Source of the DNA: Wyeomyia smithii
Lineage: Eukaryota; Arthropoda; Insecta; Diptera; Culicidae
Length of the DNA stretch: 64,000 nucleotides
Assembly: GCF_029784165.1 (NCBI RefSeq)
Contig: NC_073696.1
Coordinates: 50,847,315 to 50,911,314 of the forward strand
Direction: 5' to 3'
Positions 23,453 to 35,151 of this stretch are shown here, one piece after another. Below the pieces are notes generated by a model. That model was not told the origin of the DNA. It saw only the letters and a list, made by a program, of their open reading frames with translations, and did no database searches. Every line of letters starts with the position of its first letter. Position 1 is the stretch's first letter. The translations under genes were made by a program, and so were the position numbers.

Positions 23453-24679
23453 TTTTTATTCTCACTCACTTTTCTCAGAGATGGCTGGACCGATTATCAT
23501 AAAATTAATTGCAAATGAAAGGTCTAGTTGGCCCATAAGACCCTATTGAATTTTATTGTAATCGAATTTTCAGTTTAGAGGTTAAGTTTAAAAATGTGAA
23601 AATCACGAAACAACAATATCTCAGAAACCACTCAACCGATTTGAACAAAATTGGTCTCAAAAGAACGGGCTACCTAAAAAACCCTCAACTTTTGAATTTT
23701 ATGAAGATTGAACATGTGGTTCAAAAGTTATGAAAAGAAACGTGTTTTGAAGACTACTTAATCTCACTTATGTTTCTCAGAGATGGCTGAACCGATTTTC
23801 ATAAAATCAGTGTCAAATGGAAGGTCTAGTTGCCCCATAAGACCCTATTGATTTGTTTTGTAATCGGACTATTACTTTGCCTGTTATGTTTGAAAATGTG
23901 AAATCCAGCTATGCAAAGGAACTTATTCCGAAGACTACTTGGACTCACTCACTTATCTCAGAGATGGCTGACCCGATTTCCACAAAATTAAGGTCAAATG
24001 AATGGTCTAGCTGCCTCAGAAGCCTCTTTTGAATTTTACTGCAATCGAACTGTAACTTCATTTGTAATGTACCGACTTGTGAAAATCACGAAACTTCATT
24101 ATCTCAGAAACTACACAACCGATTTGATTATTATTATCAGATGAGCGGGCTAGTTAAGGGTTAACTGATGAATTGTGATTGAACACGTGGTTTCAAAATT
24201 TGGCTGCCCCACACGTTCCCATTTCATTTGATTATAATCGAACTTAACCAACCGTTATGTATTAAATTGTTAATAAAACAACGAAAGTCTATTATCTCAA
24301 AGATTACATGACTTATTTGAACATAACTAGTGTCATACGAACGAGTCATCTCTCGAACTTACAAATAACAAACTTCATAACAATTTGATATGTGGCTCAA
24401 AAGTTATGGAAAGAAGAGAAATTCAAAGACTATTTAAAACTATACCCGTTTTGATCGATATGTAACCTCAACATAATTTAAATGTGGTATCGTACTATTT
24501 GAACGTTCCAAATTCATTGATTCCTTGCAATGTGTTTAAAATCTGCAAATGCACGACGAATCGGTCATAGGATATGATCAAAGTCAAATAACAAACCGTT
24601 TGGAATGATTGGTTTTATCGAAATGACAATATCCTCAACTTTTGGCTTCTGTACATCGCCTTAATTCTGAATATATTCA

Positions 24680-25770
24680 TATTGAGTGGTATTCTGTCAT
24701 TTTCAGCAGACTTTCTGGCATCAATCTGACACGGGAAACACCCATATTGGGAGGTATTTTTGGTTATTTTCCAAAAACTAAAAGTGGTCGTCTTTAAATT
24801 CAAACTGGTGTCCAGGGTCAATGTTTGGTTTCTATGCATCATCACGTTTACGGAAATATCCATATTGAGTATTATTCGGTCATTTCCGACTGTTGCCTAT
24901 AAGTTGCCATTTAGCAATTCAAAATGGTTCCTGAGGTCAATTGTTAGCTCATTGCATCATTCTGGTTCCAGAGATACTCATATTGGATAGTATTTGTTTA
25001 TTTTAGGCTGTTTTTCCCAAACCGGTAGTCGCCATCTTGGATTTCAAAATTGTATTTAGGATACTGGTTAAAGAAAAACTCATATTGGGTGATAATTTGT
25101 CACTTTAGACTGTTTTTCAGAAGCCGAAAGTCGTCATTTTGGACTTTAAAATTGCCTGTGAAATCAATTTCTGTCATCTGGGCGTAATTCTGGTTCCAAA
25201 AACATTCATATTGAATGGTATTTGGTCATTTCCGGCTGTTTGCCAGACACCGGAAGTCACCATCTTAAAATTAAAGATTGTGTCTGTGATCAATTTTTAG
25301 CTTCTGTGCATCTTTCTGGTTCCAGAAATACTAATATTTAATGGGAATCGTCCATTTCAGGCTGTTTTCCAGAAACCAGAAGTTGCCATCTTACAATTCA
25401 AAATGTTGTCTGAAGTCGATTTGTGGCTCCAGTGCATCATTATGGTTCCGGAAATACCCATATTGGGTGGTATTTGGTCATTTGCCGCTGTTTTTCCGAC
25501 ACCGGAAGTCGCTATCTTGGATTTCATAATGGCATTTGGAGACAATTGCAGGATTTTGAACGGTATACTGGTTAAATAAAAACTAATATTGGGTGGTATT
25601 TGGTCATTTTCAGCTGTTTTCAGAAACCGGAAGTCGCCATCTTAGGATTTAAAATGCTATCTGTGGTCGATTTCAGCTCCTGTGTATAATTCTAGATCCG
25701 GATATTATTATATTGGGTGGAAATCGGCCATTTTTGGCTGTTTTCCAGAAACCGGAAGTTGGCATCTTAC
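24680..25770. repeat. Degenerate tandem array, unit about 120 bp
   Basis: The motif catattgggtggtatttggt in variant forms recurs at about 24,682, 24,742, 24,860, 24,976, 25,080, 25,209, 25,332, 25,460, 25,587 and 25,710. Each is followed by a cttccggtttctgg-type block read on the minus strand. Copies are diverged. Confidence 0.7.
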
Positions 25771-26830
25771 AATCCAAAATGTTGTCTGAGGTCTATTATG
25801 GAACATATCTGTTACCACTAAAAACATTCACCTGTCAATATGGTTCCATTTAGTTGATTAGTTCGCGAGATGTGCAGAAATTTGTACTTCCAGAAGAGGG
25901 AGGGGCGTAAACCATTATGGACATATTTGTTACCTATACAAACAATCACATTCCAAACTCGGTTGTATTTTCTTGATTGGTTCTTGAGCTGTGCGAAATT
26001 TGTGTTTCATTTTCATGGGATCCCTCCCTTATAGAAGAGGGAGTCGGGTGTCAAACCATTATGTACATATTTGTTACCACTTAAAACATTTACCTGCCAA
26101 ATTTTGTTTCATTTGGTTGATTAGTTCTCGAGATGTGCACAAATTTGTGTTTCATCCAACTATTATGGACATATTAGTTACCCCTTAAAACATCCACATG
26201 CCAAATTCGGTTTCATTTGCTTGGTTTGTTTTTGAGTTACGCAGAAATTTATGTTTCATTTGTATGGAACCCCTCCCTTCCAGAAGAGGGAGGGGTCTCA
26301 AACTATCATAGGAACCTTTATCGGGACCAAAAACTTCTACATACAAATTTTCACGTCGATCGGTTCGGTAGTTTTCGGGCCTATATGGATCAGACAGACA
26401 GACAGACAAACTTGACTGCATTTTTATATGTAAAGATTACAACATCAATATTTTAGAACCTAAAGAGTGAATATACATTTATTGGTTTAAAGCGTTCATG
26501 TAAATCTATTTTTACAAATAAAAAATTGAATGAGAAAGGCTGGGTCCGACCGCTAGGTGGATTAATTTAGGTTTTTATTTTGACTAGGCTTGACAATTTT
26601 CAATACTACAATAATTTGAATAATAAAATTACAATTTACTGCATTTGGAAAGAATTTTCTAATCTATTGCTGCAAGAACAAAGGAAATCCATCAAAAACT
26701 AACCGATTTATCAGCATTTGAAATTGGACATATTTTTCACTTTTTCCAGTCTTAGATTTTTATTTTACAACCCTATGTAGCCAAGTATGTAGTCGAACTT
26801 CCTGAGAGACGTAGTTCTACGTCAAAAAAA

Positions 26831-28840
26831 TAGTAGAATGGCTCATTCAATTTTTCCAGTGGAGATATTTTCAGTTTGTTTTGACATTAATTAGCTTACT
26901 TTCATGTTTTTCTTATTTGTACCATTTTCACGTTGTATTTTCGAGAAGGTGATATCCGAAAATGAATTCAACTTTATTTTTGGAATGTTTCCATAGTTAC
27001 TTTCAATTTTCATGAAAATTTTAGTGAAAGCATACGCAATTCAGACGATCAATCGAAATCTGTCCAGTGATAAATCCACAATAGTTCAATCTCAGACCAA
27101 CCAGGCGTGCCTCTTCGAAGAAAAGTCCAGGAAAAACTTCGTTCTATTCGAAACGTTACACTCATGCGCCACCATGTGAGCTTATTGCTTATATTCATAA
27201 AACGGTTTTTGTTTTTGCAAATGGGTGTGCACCAGCGGCATTACTGACGGTTCTTGTCTTTGATAAGAAATGTGCACGCTTACTTATAGCGACACTAGTG
27301 GCATTACTGCCCACTAACCAAAATTTCAAAATAATCGTTTTTGTTCTAGTCGATGAAATCGTCATTGAGTGGCACGTCTGTTCGTCTGTGGTTTAATGTT
27401 ACTCTACATTTTCATGACATGTTCGTAACAAAGTGTACAAAATCATGATACGCTGTGGCAAAACCACACAAACATATTATATTCGAAATCGCCGCCTGCT
27501 GCGCTCCGAGTGTTCGCAGCTCTGCTTGCTACTGCTCGATCATTTTTCTAGTAGAGATAATGAAGATTAAATTCGTGCATGTTAGCTTTTATACGTGAAT
27601 ACCAAGAGTTATACTTTCGGTGGGCGTGTAGTACGTGCAAGCGAGTAAATTGTTTGTATACTTTAGTGTCGGCTAATCTGTTGAAAAGAAATAGTGATTG
27701 GTTGTTTAGTTTTATTTGGACGGAGACTATCGCTTGTTGTTTGGTCTTGCCTTCAGTTCTGATTCGTTTAAATATGCGTTCTACTAGGTTCTACACTTTT
27801 CGTGAAAAAATCACAATTTTCAGGATATCAGGTGCAAGAATGGTAAGAAGTCTTTGGAAACTGATTGAGTTTTAAGTATTTGAAAGTGGATAACTTTTGT
27901 GATGCTCACGATACCTTTGGTTTTTTCAAGTTGCCGTGAGACGTAGTTCTAAGTCAAAAATGTGAATGATTTTTATTTCACTATATTCCTTAGTGTTTGT
28001 GTATTTTCGCCTTTAGTATGCAGAGTTCCTTTAAAATCACCATCGTCTAAGTAATAATTTATTTGAATAAACAAGCTAGAAAAATATAAGTGCTTGTTAA
28101 AAAGATACAAATGTTATTAAGGATTTAATTTTTTTTTACTAAAGCCAATCGAAAAACGGGCTTGGCTACTAGAGGGTTATTTTGATATCAATTGCAAACC
28201 GTAACCAAACACTCGCATAATTGATGAGTTCTTGTTTGCAAGAATGAATTGCATGCAAGCTAGTCTAGCCCATGTAGTTTTGTTTATTGACATTTCGGTT
28301 TACATAAGCTAGTACCGCACTAAATAGAGCCAAACGTCAATTAAAGTTACCGGATTTGTCAAAATATTATCTTTCTGTATTCTACAGTTATTATTTTACA
28401 GAATTTTAACATCAATAAAAAGTAAGTGTTACAATATTGTCTTGCGAAAACAGTTCCGTACAAAAACGACTAACTCGAATCTATCATTTAAGTAACTGTA
28501 TTCATCTCTTTGCTTTATGATAAACAATTAATATATCTTAATATAGTTTTAGATGACCAAGTCAGTTGTTAAATTAACAAAAATTAGGAATCATATTCAC
28601 CCTTGCTATTCAATACTTTCCTCCGTATTTTTCAATCACGACTGACCCATAAGATTTGGTTCTTAAGGTGTCTCTCGCTTAGCATTGCTTTTAGTGTAAC
28701 AAAAGTTGTTTTGAAAAGTATAAAGTGAATTTTTACATTAAAATAACAAGCTATCAGTGCAAGATTATAGTTTTGAGAGCGGTGTTTACAGTTAGGGTAA
28801 ACAGGTCTTAAACGCTGCTTTACGGAACGTTAATGTTGTA
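26831..28840. other. Intergenic sequence with repeat traces
   Basis: No host gene was recognised; a 98-codon frame at 27,579-27,875 resembles nothing. gacgtagttctaagtc at 27,940-27,955 is another copy of the motif that ends the GACGTAG family. Parts of 27,360-27,420 resemble 36,480-36,540. Confidence 0.4.
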
Positions 28841-29813
28841 GGGTAGGGAACGACTTAAGCAGTAGCGCCTATTTTAATCAGTCGAAGAAAACAGGCCTCA
28901 AACTCCTGCATTTTGATCAATATCGACAATTTCAATGATGGAAACGAAAACTTTGATTGTCTAGCTGTCTTACGAATATAAGAAATACCGTTAATCACAA
29001 AGAAAACTGTGAACAATTGCAATTGAAACAAATCGACCTGTATTGCAGCCATTCAGGAACCACTTCGGGTGTTGCAAAAAAAACGCCTGCAAAACAGTTG
29101 GAAACTGCTTAACCCTTAAATGCGCAATGTTGTATGTTTAAAACAAACACTACTAAAAACGTTTTAAAATATACGTATTTTAGTATTTTTTAGAACTATA
29201 ATTCATTAGAACAGCTCTCTAGACTCTAACGAAGAAAACTTAACAGCTGGAAGTACTGTATTTGAATGTTTTGTTTTTATTTTTGCTGTCAAAATCGAAG
29301 AAACGGAAAAAACATGGCGAGATTCCTGACTGGTGCTGACAGTCTTTGAAAATAAATTTTAAAATAAGGTTATTGGTTAGTGAAAATGTCTGAATCATCA
29401 GTAATAATACTAACAAAAGGTCGATTTTAAAGTTACTGTTAACAAAAGTAATTGTTTAGATCTAGAAAATCTATTGTTTAGACTTTATTCTGCGATAAAG
29501 TCACAGTGTTGTTTAAAAACAACATGGTAATATTTTCACATTAAAAAGTAAATCTTTTTTTTCTAACGTCATGCGCCTTTAAGGGTTAAAATAGGTTCGG
29601 GGTGATTGGAATAGTGTCCCTCGATTGGTATCTTTGATTGATGATTGTTAAAGTTTGCTAACTTAGTTTTACAATCTGAAAACAAGTGCTGACAGAGAAA
29701 ACGATAGCGAACAGATTGATATACTACTGTTTGAGTTTCACACAACACATTTCGAGTATTTCGTCTGAATACACAGGCGGTTACTAAAGCTGCTTATAAT
29801 ATGTTCCCTACCC
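28841..29813 (+). mobile_element. TA-flanked TIR element, copy 1 (interrupted)
   Basis: The ends are gggtagggaac (28,841-28,851) and gttccctaccc (29,803-29,813), with TA on both sides. Apart from a 473-bp insertion, it is the reverse complement of 58,702-59,195 over its whole length of about 495 bp. TA duplication suggests a Tc1/mariner-like non-autonomous element. No transposase is present. Confidence 0.8.
29113..29585. mobile_element. Nested piggyBac-type MITE with TTAA target duplication
   Basis: The element starts cccttaaatgcgcaatg and ends catgcgcctttaaggg, which are imperfect inverted repeats. It is flanked by TTAA at 29,109-29,112 and 29,586-29,589. The uninterrupted relative at 58.9 kb has a single TTAA (58,925-58,928) at exactly this point, so insertion boundaries and duplication are demonstrated within the window. 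TTAA plus CCC ends is the piggyBac hallmark. There is no open reading frame. Confidence 0.85.
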
Positions 29814-30462
29814 TAGTTGTGTTTATTACAAACAAAAATTTTTTTGTTTATTTAGATTTATGCATAAGTTGCTTTGTTATAACGCTATAATTTTTGTCAA
29901 ATATAATTAAATCGCGAGCTTTCTAATCTACCGGGGCAAAACACACCAGATGTAGTATAATATGTATGTCCCATGCAGAAGGCTCATATGCCCATACTAT
30001 AGCTTAGCACGAGAAGTGAAACAGCGCTTGATGTCTTAAAGTAAACAATTAAGGAATGAAACATATCAGCCCGACTAGAGGTTGGACATATCGCCGGGAA
30101 CTGTAGTGTAGCAGAAAACATTGAATATTGAAGCAAAGTATACAATTCTTACCGTTTCTTCCATTGATACAGCTACTAATAGGTTTACTTGAGATATTTC
30201 AGTGCAAATACACTTTATAAACTAATAAAAACACCTTGCGGAAATGCCGCAAAAAATTAAAACTGAGAAGCTCAAATAGTTTTTATTTATTTCTTGCCGC
30301 TAGTGACATCTGCGGAATTGGACGGTTGGTCCCATGAATTGCTAGGGATTCCTAATAGTCCTATTTACTCTAACAGTTTATAGTTGCAAATTGTGATTGT
30401 TACTGAAATAAAATTTCAAATGGAATAAAAAAATTGTTCTCATTACATTTTTGTTTTTAAGA
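29814..30462. other. Region upstream of TIM21
   Basis: No repeat or coding region was identified. A pyrimidine-rich tract ending in ttttttaag immediately before the TIM21 ATG could be a 3' splice site for a 5' untranslated exon, but this cannot be decided from sequence. Confidence 0.3.
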
Positions 30463-31223
30463 ATGTCCCTGCTGGCCCTTCGTCCTTTGCTGATTCGGAG
30501 CCGGCTTCACAGTGTGTTCTCGCTACGTGCCGTCGTCCTATCGGCGGTGGTACCCGTATCGAAGCAAACCCGAAGTTACGCACAAACCAAACGATCCCGG
30601 CCTGCTGCCGAAGCCAGCTCACTAACGGCAGGTTCCGGTGGACGGACGAATGTCTCGGCCGACGTGAAACCACTGGGCGAACGGGTGAAGGAGAACACCA
30701 AAACTGCGAGCTACATGGGCGTTATTTTGCTTGGTGTTGGCGTCACTGGGATATTGTTCTACGCCATTTTCCGCGAGCTATTTTCGTCCAATAGTTCGAA
30801 TAGTATTTACACGGATGCGTTGGACCGGGTGAAAAACGAAGCGCGTGTGAAGGATGCTCTGGGAGCACCCATCAAAGGGTTTGGAGAGGAAAACAGCCGA
30901 GGACGACGGAGGCATGTGGCCCACACGGCCTACGTGCGGGACGGTGTCCAGTACCTGCGGATGCAGTTCTACATTCAGGGCATTAGAAATAAGGCGACAG
31001 TGCATTTGGAGAAGCGAATGGTATGAGAAAGATCTTTATAATCTTGATAATAAATACAAATATTCACGCATTTTAGAACGAGAGTGGAGACTACGAGTAC
31101 CGATATTTATTTGTCCAGTTGGATTATTATCCTCACACAACAATCATCCTAGAGGATAACAGACTGCAGCAGGATGGTACGAAACTAGGTGGAGGCTTCC
31201 AACCAATTAGTGAGTTAAAGTGA
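30463..31223 (+). CDS. TIM21: TIM21, subunit of the mitochondrial TIM23 import translocase
   Basis: Two exons, 30,463-31,020 and 31,077-31,223, are joined in phase 0 across a 56-bp intron (gtatga...ttttag) to give 234 residues, close to the usual length of the family. The N-terminus MSLLALRPLLIRSRLHSVFS is rich in Arg and hydrophobic residues and lacks acids, as in a matrix-targeting presequence. One transmembrane helix lies at about residues 82-104 (ASYMGVILLGVGVTGILFYA). The intermembrane-space domain follows with the conserved ALGAPIKGFGE block (132-142), RRHVAHTAY, RMQFYIQG and, from exon 2, EYRYLFVQLD. TIM21 links the TOM and TIM23 complexes and associates with respiratory-chain assembly. 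Homologues often start at such an ATG; the frame upstream has only a TTG. attaaa at 31,322 may serve as a poly(A) signal. Confidence 0.93.
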
Positions 31224-31321
31224 TTTTAGATACACTGCCAATGAGTGTGAACATTTGTAAATAGAACATTTATAATAGTTATTAATGTACAACTGTGAGG
31301 GAACTTTGCTTTACTGTGAGA

Positions 31322-31327
31322 ATTAAA
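31322..31327 (+). terminator. Possible TIM21 poly(A) signal (ATTAAA)
   Basis: attaaa lies 99 bp after the TIM21 stop codon. It is the commonest variant of the canonical hexamer. Confidence 0.35.
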
Positions 31328-32350
31328 AGTATCAGACCTCATGATGTCGGTTTTATTTTTTCATGTCTTTTCTTCGTTCGAAATATCTCCGTTTATTCGA
31401 TTACGAAATTTCGTGTGCAAATAAAATCAAGAACGATGTAAAACGGTGCAAATCCTCATGAATTTTGTTGCACTGCTCAACTGATCAATCACAAACAGCA
31501 ATTTACATATATTAAAGATTACGACGATTTGTGAACGCAATCAATTAATATCTTTTCCTGTCACTCTACTATAATGACCCAGCCATAAATTAATTCTACA
31601 CCACCAAGAGCGGTTGGCTGTATAAAACTACCTACGAATTTACAGTTATAGTTTGCGAGGCTACGCGTTCGCAGTTTTCTTATGTTAAACAAGTCTGAGT
31701 CAATTTTGTTTGCTTCGCAGTGCTAACATGCCGAGCCGTCCACGAATGAGACCCTGAAAGTTCGATGGTGATGTTTGCATACCATTTAAAATATGTTGGG
31801 ATTGTTACAATCTCTTTTAAATTATTACACCATGTTTTCAGGTGCATACGTATGAACCGAGAAAGCAAACTTAGTTGTTATTTGGTTTGTCTGTTTGCAA
31901 TGCTGTTAATATGTTATTCAGTTTTTACCCCGAGTTAATCAGTATATTTGCCATCAGTTTAACAACTTGATCAATTAAACAGGTTTACTTCGATTTTTTG
32001 AAAATTCATCATGGTTCGTTTATCGCTATACATTTATATCATACGTAACTTAATCTTTTCTATACCATAAAGATTATCCCGCTTTCCACAATAACGTTTT
32101 GCTCTCTAAATGGTGTCGTAACTCGTAACAATACGTTCATTAAGAAACGATCATTGTTTTTCAGATGTAGCTATGTTACGTTATACTGTTGTTTTTCTTT
32201 TGACCTGTGCTTGGGGTGTTTGGTAACACTTTGGCTGCCATAACAAACCCAATGAGCTATAGCATCATTCGCTAATATTATCTGTGCGAGATTTTTTTTC
32301 TTTTCATTTTGTATTTTCTTTATCTTCTCCCACTATTAGCTTACCAAAAG
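31328..32350. other. Intergenic sequence, no gene seen
   Basis: A TATA-like gtataaaac at about 31,620 has no recognisable transcript downstream. The open frames are short. Confidence 0.35.
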
Positions 32351-32363
32351 AATTACTCGAATA

Positions 32364-32574
32364 GCAAAGCAAAGCCTTGGTGCTAAATTCCGTATCGGAA
32401 CTCGATCTTCTGTTTATTATACACAGACTTCGCAGCCAACTGTTGAGTGTACAGGACAATTGCGGGGCTAGCGCTACGATCCTACTGACACTAACACAGA
32501 GCCGAGACTCGAACCTACGACGACTGGCTTGTTAAGCCAGCATCGTACCTCGAGACCAGCTGGGAGATGACTCA
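32364..32574 (-). mobile_element. tRNA-derived SINE with target duplication
   Basis: On the minus strand the head reads ctcccagctggtctcgaggt, with a B box taggttcgagtctcgg near 32,500-32,516. A body follows that ends caaggctttgctttgct. The 13-bp flanks aattactcgaata (32,351-32,363) and aattacttgaata (32,575-32,587) match at 12 positions, consistent with an older target duplication. The 3' body recurs at 47,232-47,335. It is not a functional tRNA, because the anticodon arm and acceptor stem do not pair. Confidence 0.8.
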
Positions 32575-32587
32575 AATTACTTGAATA

Positions 32588-33360
32588 TTTTGAACTAAAT
32601 TGGAATCATGTAACATTTTTGGCCTTGAAATTTTTAGAATGAAGCTGAGCTCAACTTAAATTTTTCAACCTTTAGAAACTTCGAGCCCCTCCTAGCCCAT
32701 TAGGCAGCTACAGGCCTGTACGTTTGATAGGATTTGTAGGCCAGATTGTTAAAAAATAATTTAAAATTAAATGATAATTTCAAAAGTTATGCTGAAAAAA
32801 CAAAAAAATAATGTTCTCTTGGTTCAACCGATGCTGAGAAAATCGGGATATATTGGTCGGAAAAAAGAAATAAACACACGTACAAATACTTCCGCTCACA
32901 TACATACATACCTTATCCGATTTTCGAAACATGATTATTTGGTACCTAAAGCTCCAGGTATGAAAGCACTCAATGAAGAAAAAATTTTTTAGTGCAAAAT
33001 TAGGTTGTTTCTTGTTCAAAATGAATTGAAATGTTGTATGTGTGAAAAACCACACACCAGGGAAGACAACGTAAGTTTTTTTGAGGATTCGATGAAGGGT
33101 AATGATTCTAAACTTGATTTGTAATCATTTTTGACGTTGACTAACGTCTATATCGAAGTTAGACCCCTGAATTTAAAAATCTAGTAATTCAACCAGGGAA
33201 AACCAGAGAAAAGTGGTCAGGTTTTGAGCGCTTATTTTGCAGTCATCTATAATCAGGTTTTCGAGGTTTTGGCATCAATCGTTCAGAAATTCTTTTACGG
33301 TTAAATTTATGTAACAAAAACAAACTATTGTTTGAGATACACTATTGAAAAATTGGTAAT
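32588..33360. other. Intergenic sequence, no gene seen
   Basis: No coding region or repeat border was recognised. Confidence 0.4.
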
Positions 33361-33647
33361 TAATATCGATTGTCTAAATCATACCGCGCAGCCAATCACT
33401 ACCTCTCTTCCCAAGCACAGTCGACACTAACGGATACAATCGATCTGACTTTGTTGTTATTGTTGTTGTCACTTTCTGTTTCCGATGTTCATGCTGCTGC
33501 TAGCGGAAAAAACCTTGCAAATATGCATCTTTTTGTTGGTGTTAATATTACGACAGCGGCCGGCGCAGCTTTCAAGAAACATTTGTCTCTATCATTCCAT
33601 TATCTATGTAGCCCCTCCTTCTTTCTAATTATCTGACGAAGCCTTGG

Positions 33648-33690
33648 TATAAAACGTATCGTTCGAACATTTCACCCCATCAGTTTCATT
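33648..33690 (+). promoter_or_regulatory. Candidate Pol II core promoter inside repeat copy B
   Basis: TATAAAA at 33,648 is followed by an arthropod initiator match TCAGTTT with its A at 33,682, a 34-base spacing. This is the best core promoter match seen within the repeats. Activity is an inference. Confidence 0.45.
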
Positions 33691-33722
33691 ATTAAACCGT
33701 ACCGGATACATACGGACGCTCG

Positions 33723-34216
33723 GTGTTAGCAGCAAAAAGGAGGAAAAACAAAATAGTACCGGTCATCTCGTGCCGGTTTATCCTGTTATGCTGGTGGCTG
33801 TTAGTAATAAATAGCTACTGCAAAATACTAAAATGACTGGAATTCTGAACGGACTACCAGTAAACGAGAATAATCGGCAACTGGTACCTTTTGGTGCCTC
33901 GCAGTTTTATAATAGAAGCGGTTAGTTGAATTTTCTGTTTTATAAAATGCTGCTGCTAGCGGAAAAAAACCTTGCAAGAATGCATGTTTGTGTTGATGTT
34001 AATTTCACGACAGCGCTAGGTGTTAGCAGCTGAAAGGATGAAAGACAAAATAGTACCGGTCATCTCGTGCCGGTTTCACCCGTTATGCTGGTGGCTGTTA
34101 GTAATAAATGGCTACTGCAAAATACTAAAATGGCTGGAATTCTGAACGGACTACCAGTAAACGAGAAAAATCGGCAACTGGTACCTTTTGGTGCCTCGAA
34201 ATTTTGTTACAGAAGT
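33723..34216 (+). repeat. Direct duplication, ~197-bp unit at 296-bp spacing
   Basis: The two copies share gtaccggtcatctcgtgccgg, ttatgctggtggctgttagt and gaattctgaacggactacca with few differences. The second copy has an open frame (34,067-34,282). The first has an in-frame TAG where the second has TGG. No protein family was recognised. Confidence 0.8.
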
Positions 34217-34620
34217 TTTGTAAAAGAAGCGTTGCAATTCCCTCTACAATTCCCTCTTCAATGGAATATAAGAATACGGTAGTCAACGTCATGCGGTCGT
34301 GTCTTGAATACCACCCTCCTACTTTTTAACATGTTATTCTACTTAAATGTTATTAGATTTCGTTGAGCTTTCTTGTTCAGCGTAACATGGTTTGAGCAAA
34401 GGAATCATACGACTAGAATATTATAAGTAATCATTTTTGGCGTTATATCATTTGCATGCCGAAATATTTGTCAGAGATGCTACTCCATATTGGGTCCTAA
34501 AGCTATGCCAGTTTTTATATAACAATTGAAAAAGATGCGTTTTCTACACAAAGCGTGATACCCAAACAATGTTGATTACTGTCATTCGATTTTCAAATGA
34601 AGAATAAAAAACCGCTCAAA

Positions 34621-34679
34621 ATGTGTTAAATGATAGTTCGCCCATATACGCTATAGGGGCGAACAGTCATTTAACACAT
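34621..34679. repeat. Short inverted repeat (hairpin)
   Basis: The arms 34,621-34,643 and 34,657-34,679 pair at 21 of 23 positions around a 13-base loop (arm: atgtgttaaatga ... gttcgccc). Weaker complementarity extends outward for about 20 bp. It may be the remnant of a fold-back MITE. Confidence 0.7.
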
Positions 34680-35151
34680 ATTAATCAGCTTTTTGTTCTT
34701 TATTTAAAATACGGAGGACAACGATAAACATTAAAAAAAATCACAGGAGGGTTGTATGCAAATCTACGACCGCGAGGTTGAAGTAGAATACTTTTACAAG
34801 AAAGATAACTCGGCTGCTTGCGTGTCAGTCATTTTGAAATCGGATTTGTTTCGTATATACCGCTTGTTAAGCACAGTATCAACAAATCGTAATAAACATC
34901 ACACTGCTGTGCATTTGCAGCATCATCAAACTTCAGTTGTAGTTTATTAATAACCATTCATTACACTGTGCTACAAATGAAAAAAAAAATTCAAGAACTT
35001 CCTAGGGTAGGTTGTAGGTCTTGTTGAGTATAACATTCGCTCATACTAGAAATTTTCCAAACACCCCCAAAATCTTAAGTTATGGTCAAAATACGGTTTT
35101 TTGGACCTCAGTGCATATATTTTTTAACTCAGTCATTTATCAACCGATTTT

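Larger units (their letters stand above)
23306..26571. repeat. Long composite dispersed repeat, copy 1
   Basis: It begins gcctttctcctagaaaggta and ends gctaggtggattaatttagg, with TTTTT on each side. Within it, a block starting near ctcagagatggctg(g/a)accg recurs at about 23,476, 23,778 and 23,958. A degenerate ~120-bp unit follows about ten times (24,680-25,770), and then a region at 25,800-26,420 with agaagagggaggg and cagacagacagacag motifs. No protein is encoded. Near the 3' end, gagaaaggc is the reverse complement of the 5' gcctttctc. The same head and tail appear at 60,455 and 63,115. Confidence 0.75.
23200..26830 (-). mobile_element. GACGTAG-ended repeat, copy D, split by a 3.3-kb insertion
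   Basis: The sequence before 23,305 (gtcgaccgtgcttgggaagc ... gtcgaattttt) and after 26,572 (tttgactaggcttgacaatt ... gacgtagttctacgtc at 26,808-26,823) is continuous in the related copy at 35,490-35,890. The intervening 23,306-26,571 is therefore an insertion. Orientation is opposite to copies A and C. Confidence 0.65.
33361..34320 (+). mobile_element. GACGTAG-family related repeat, copy B
   Basis: The left part resembles the family's cttcccaagcac...gtcgac block (33,408-33,425). The right tail gtcatgcggtcgtgtcttga (34,289-34,308) equals the tails of copies A and C. The interior holds a TATA box at 33,648 and a direct duplication (33,723-33,920 against 34,019-34,216). The left end is not sharply defined. 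Confidence 0.5.

Noticed and set aside
27579..27875. A 98-codon plus-strand frame as a possible small gene.
   Set aside because: No recognisable domain, no promoter or splice context, and it lies within repeat-rich sequence.
33370..33636. An 88-codon frame with a Leu-rich, signal-peptide-like stretch.
   Set aside because: It lies inside repeat copy B, has no homologue known to me, and its hydrophobic run comes from simple tt/ct-rich sequence.
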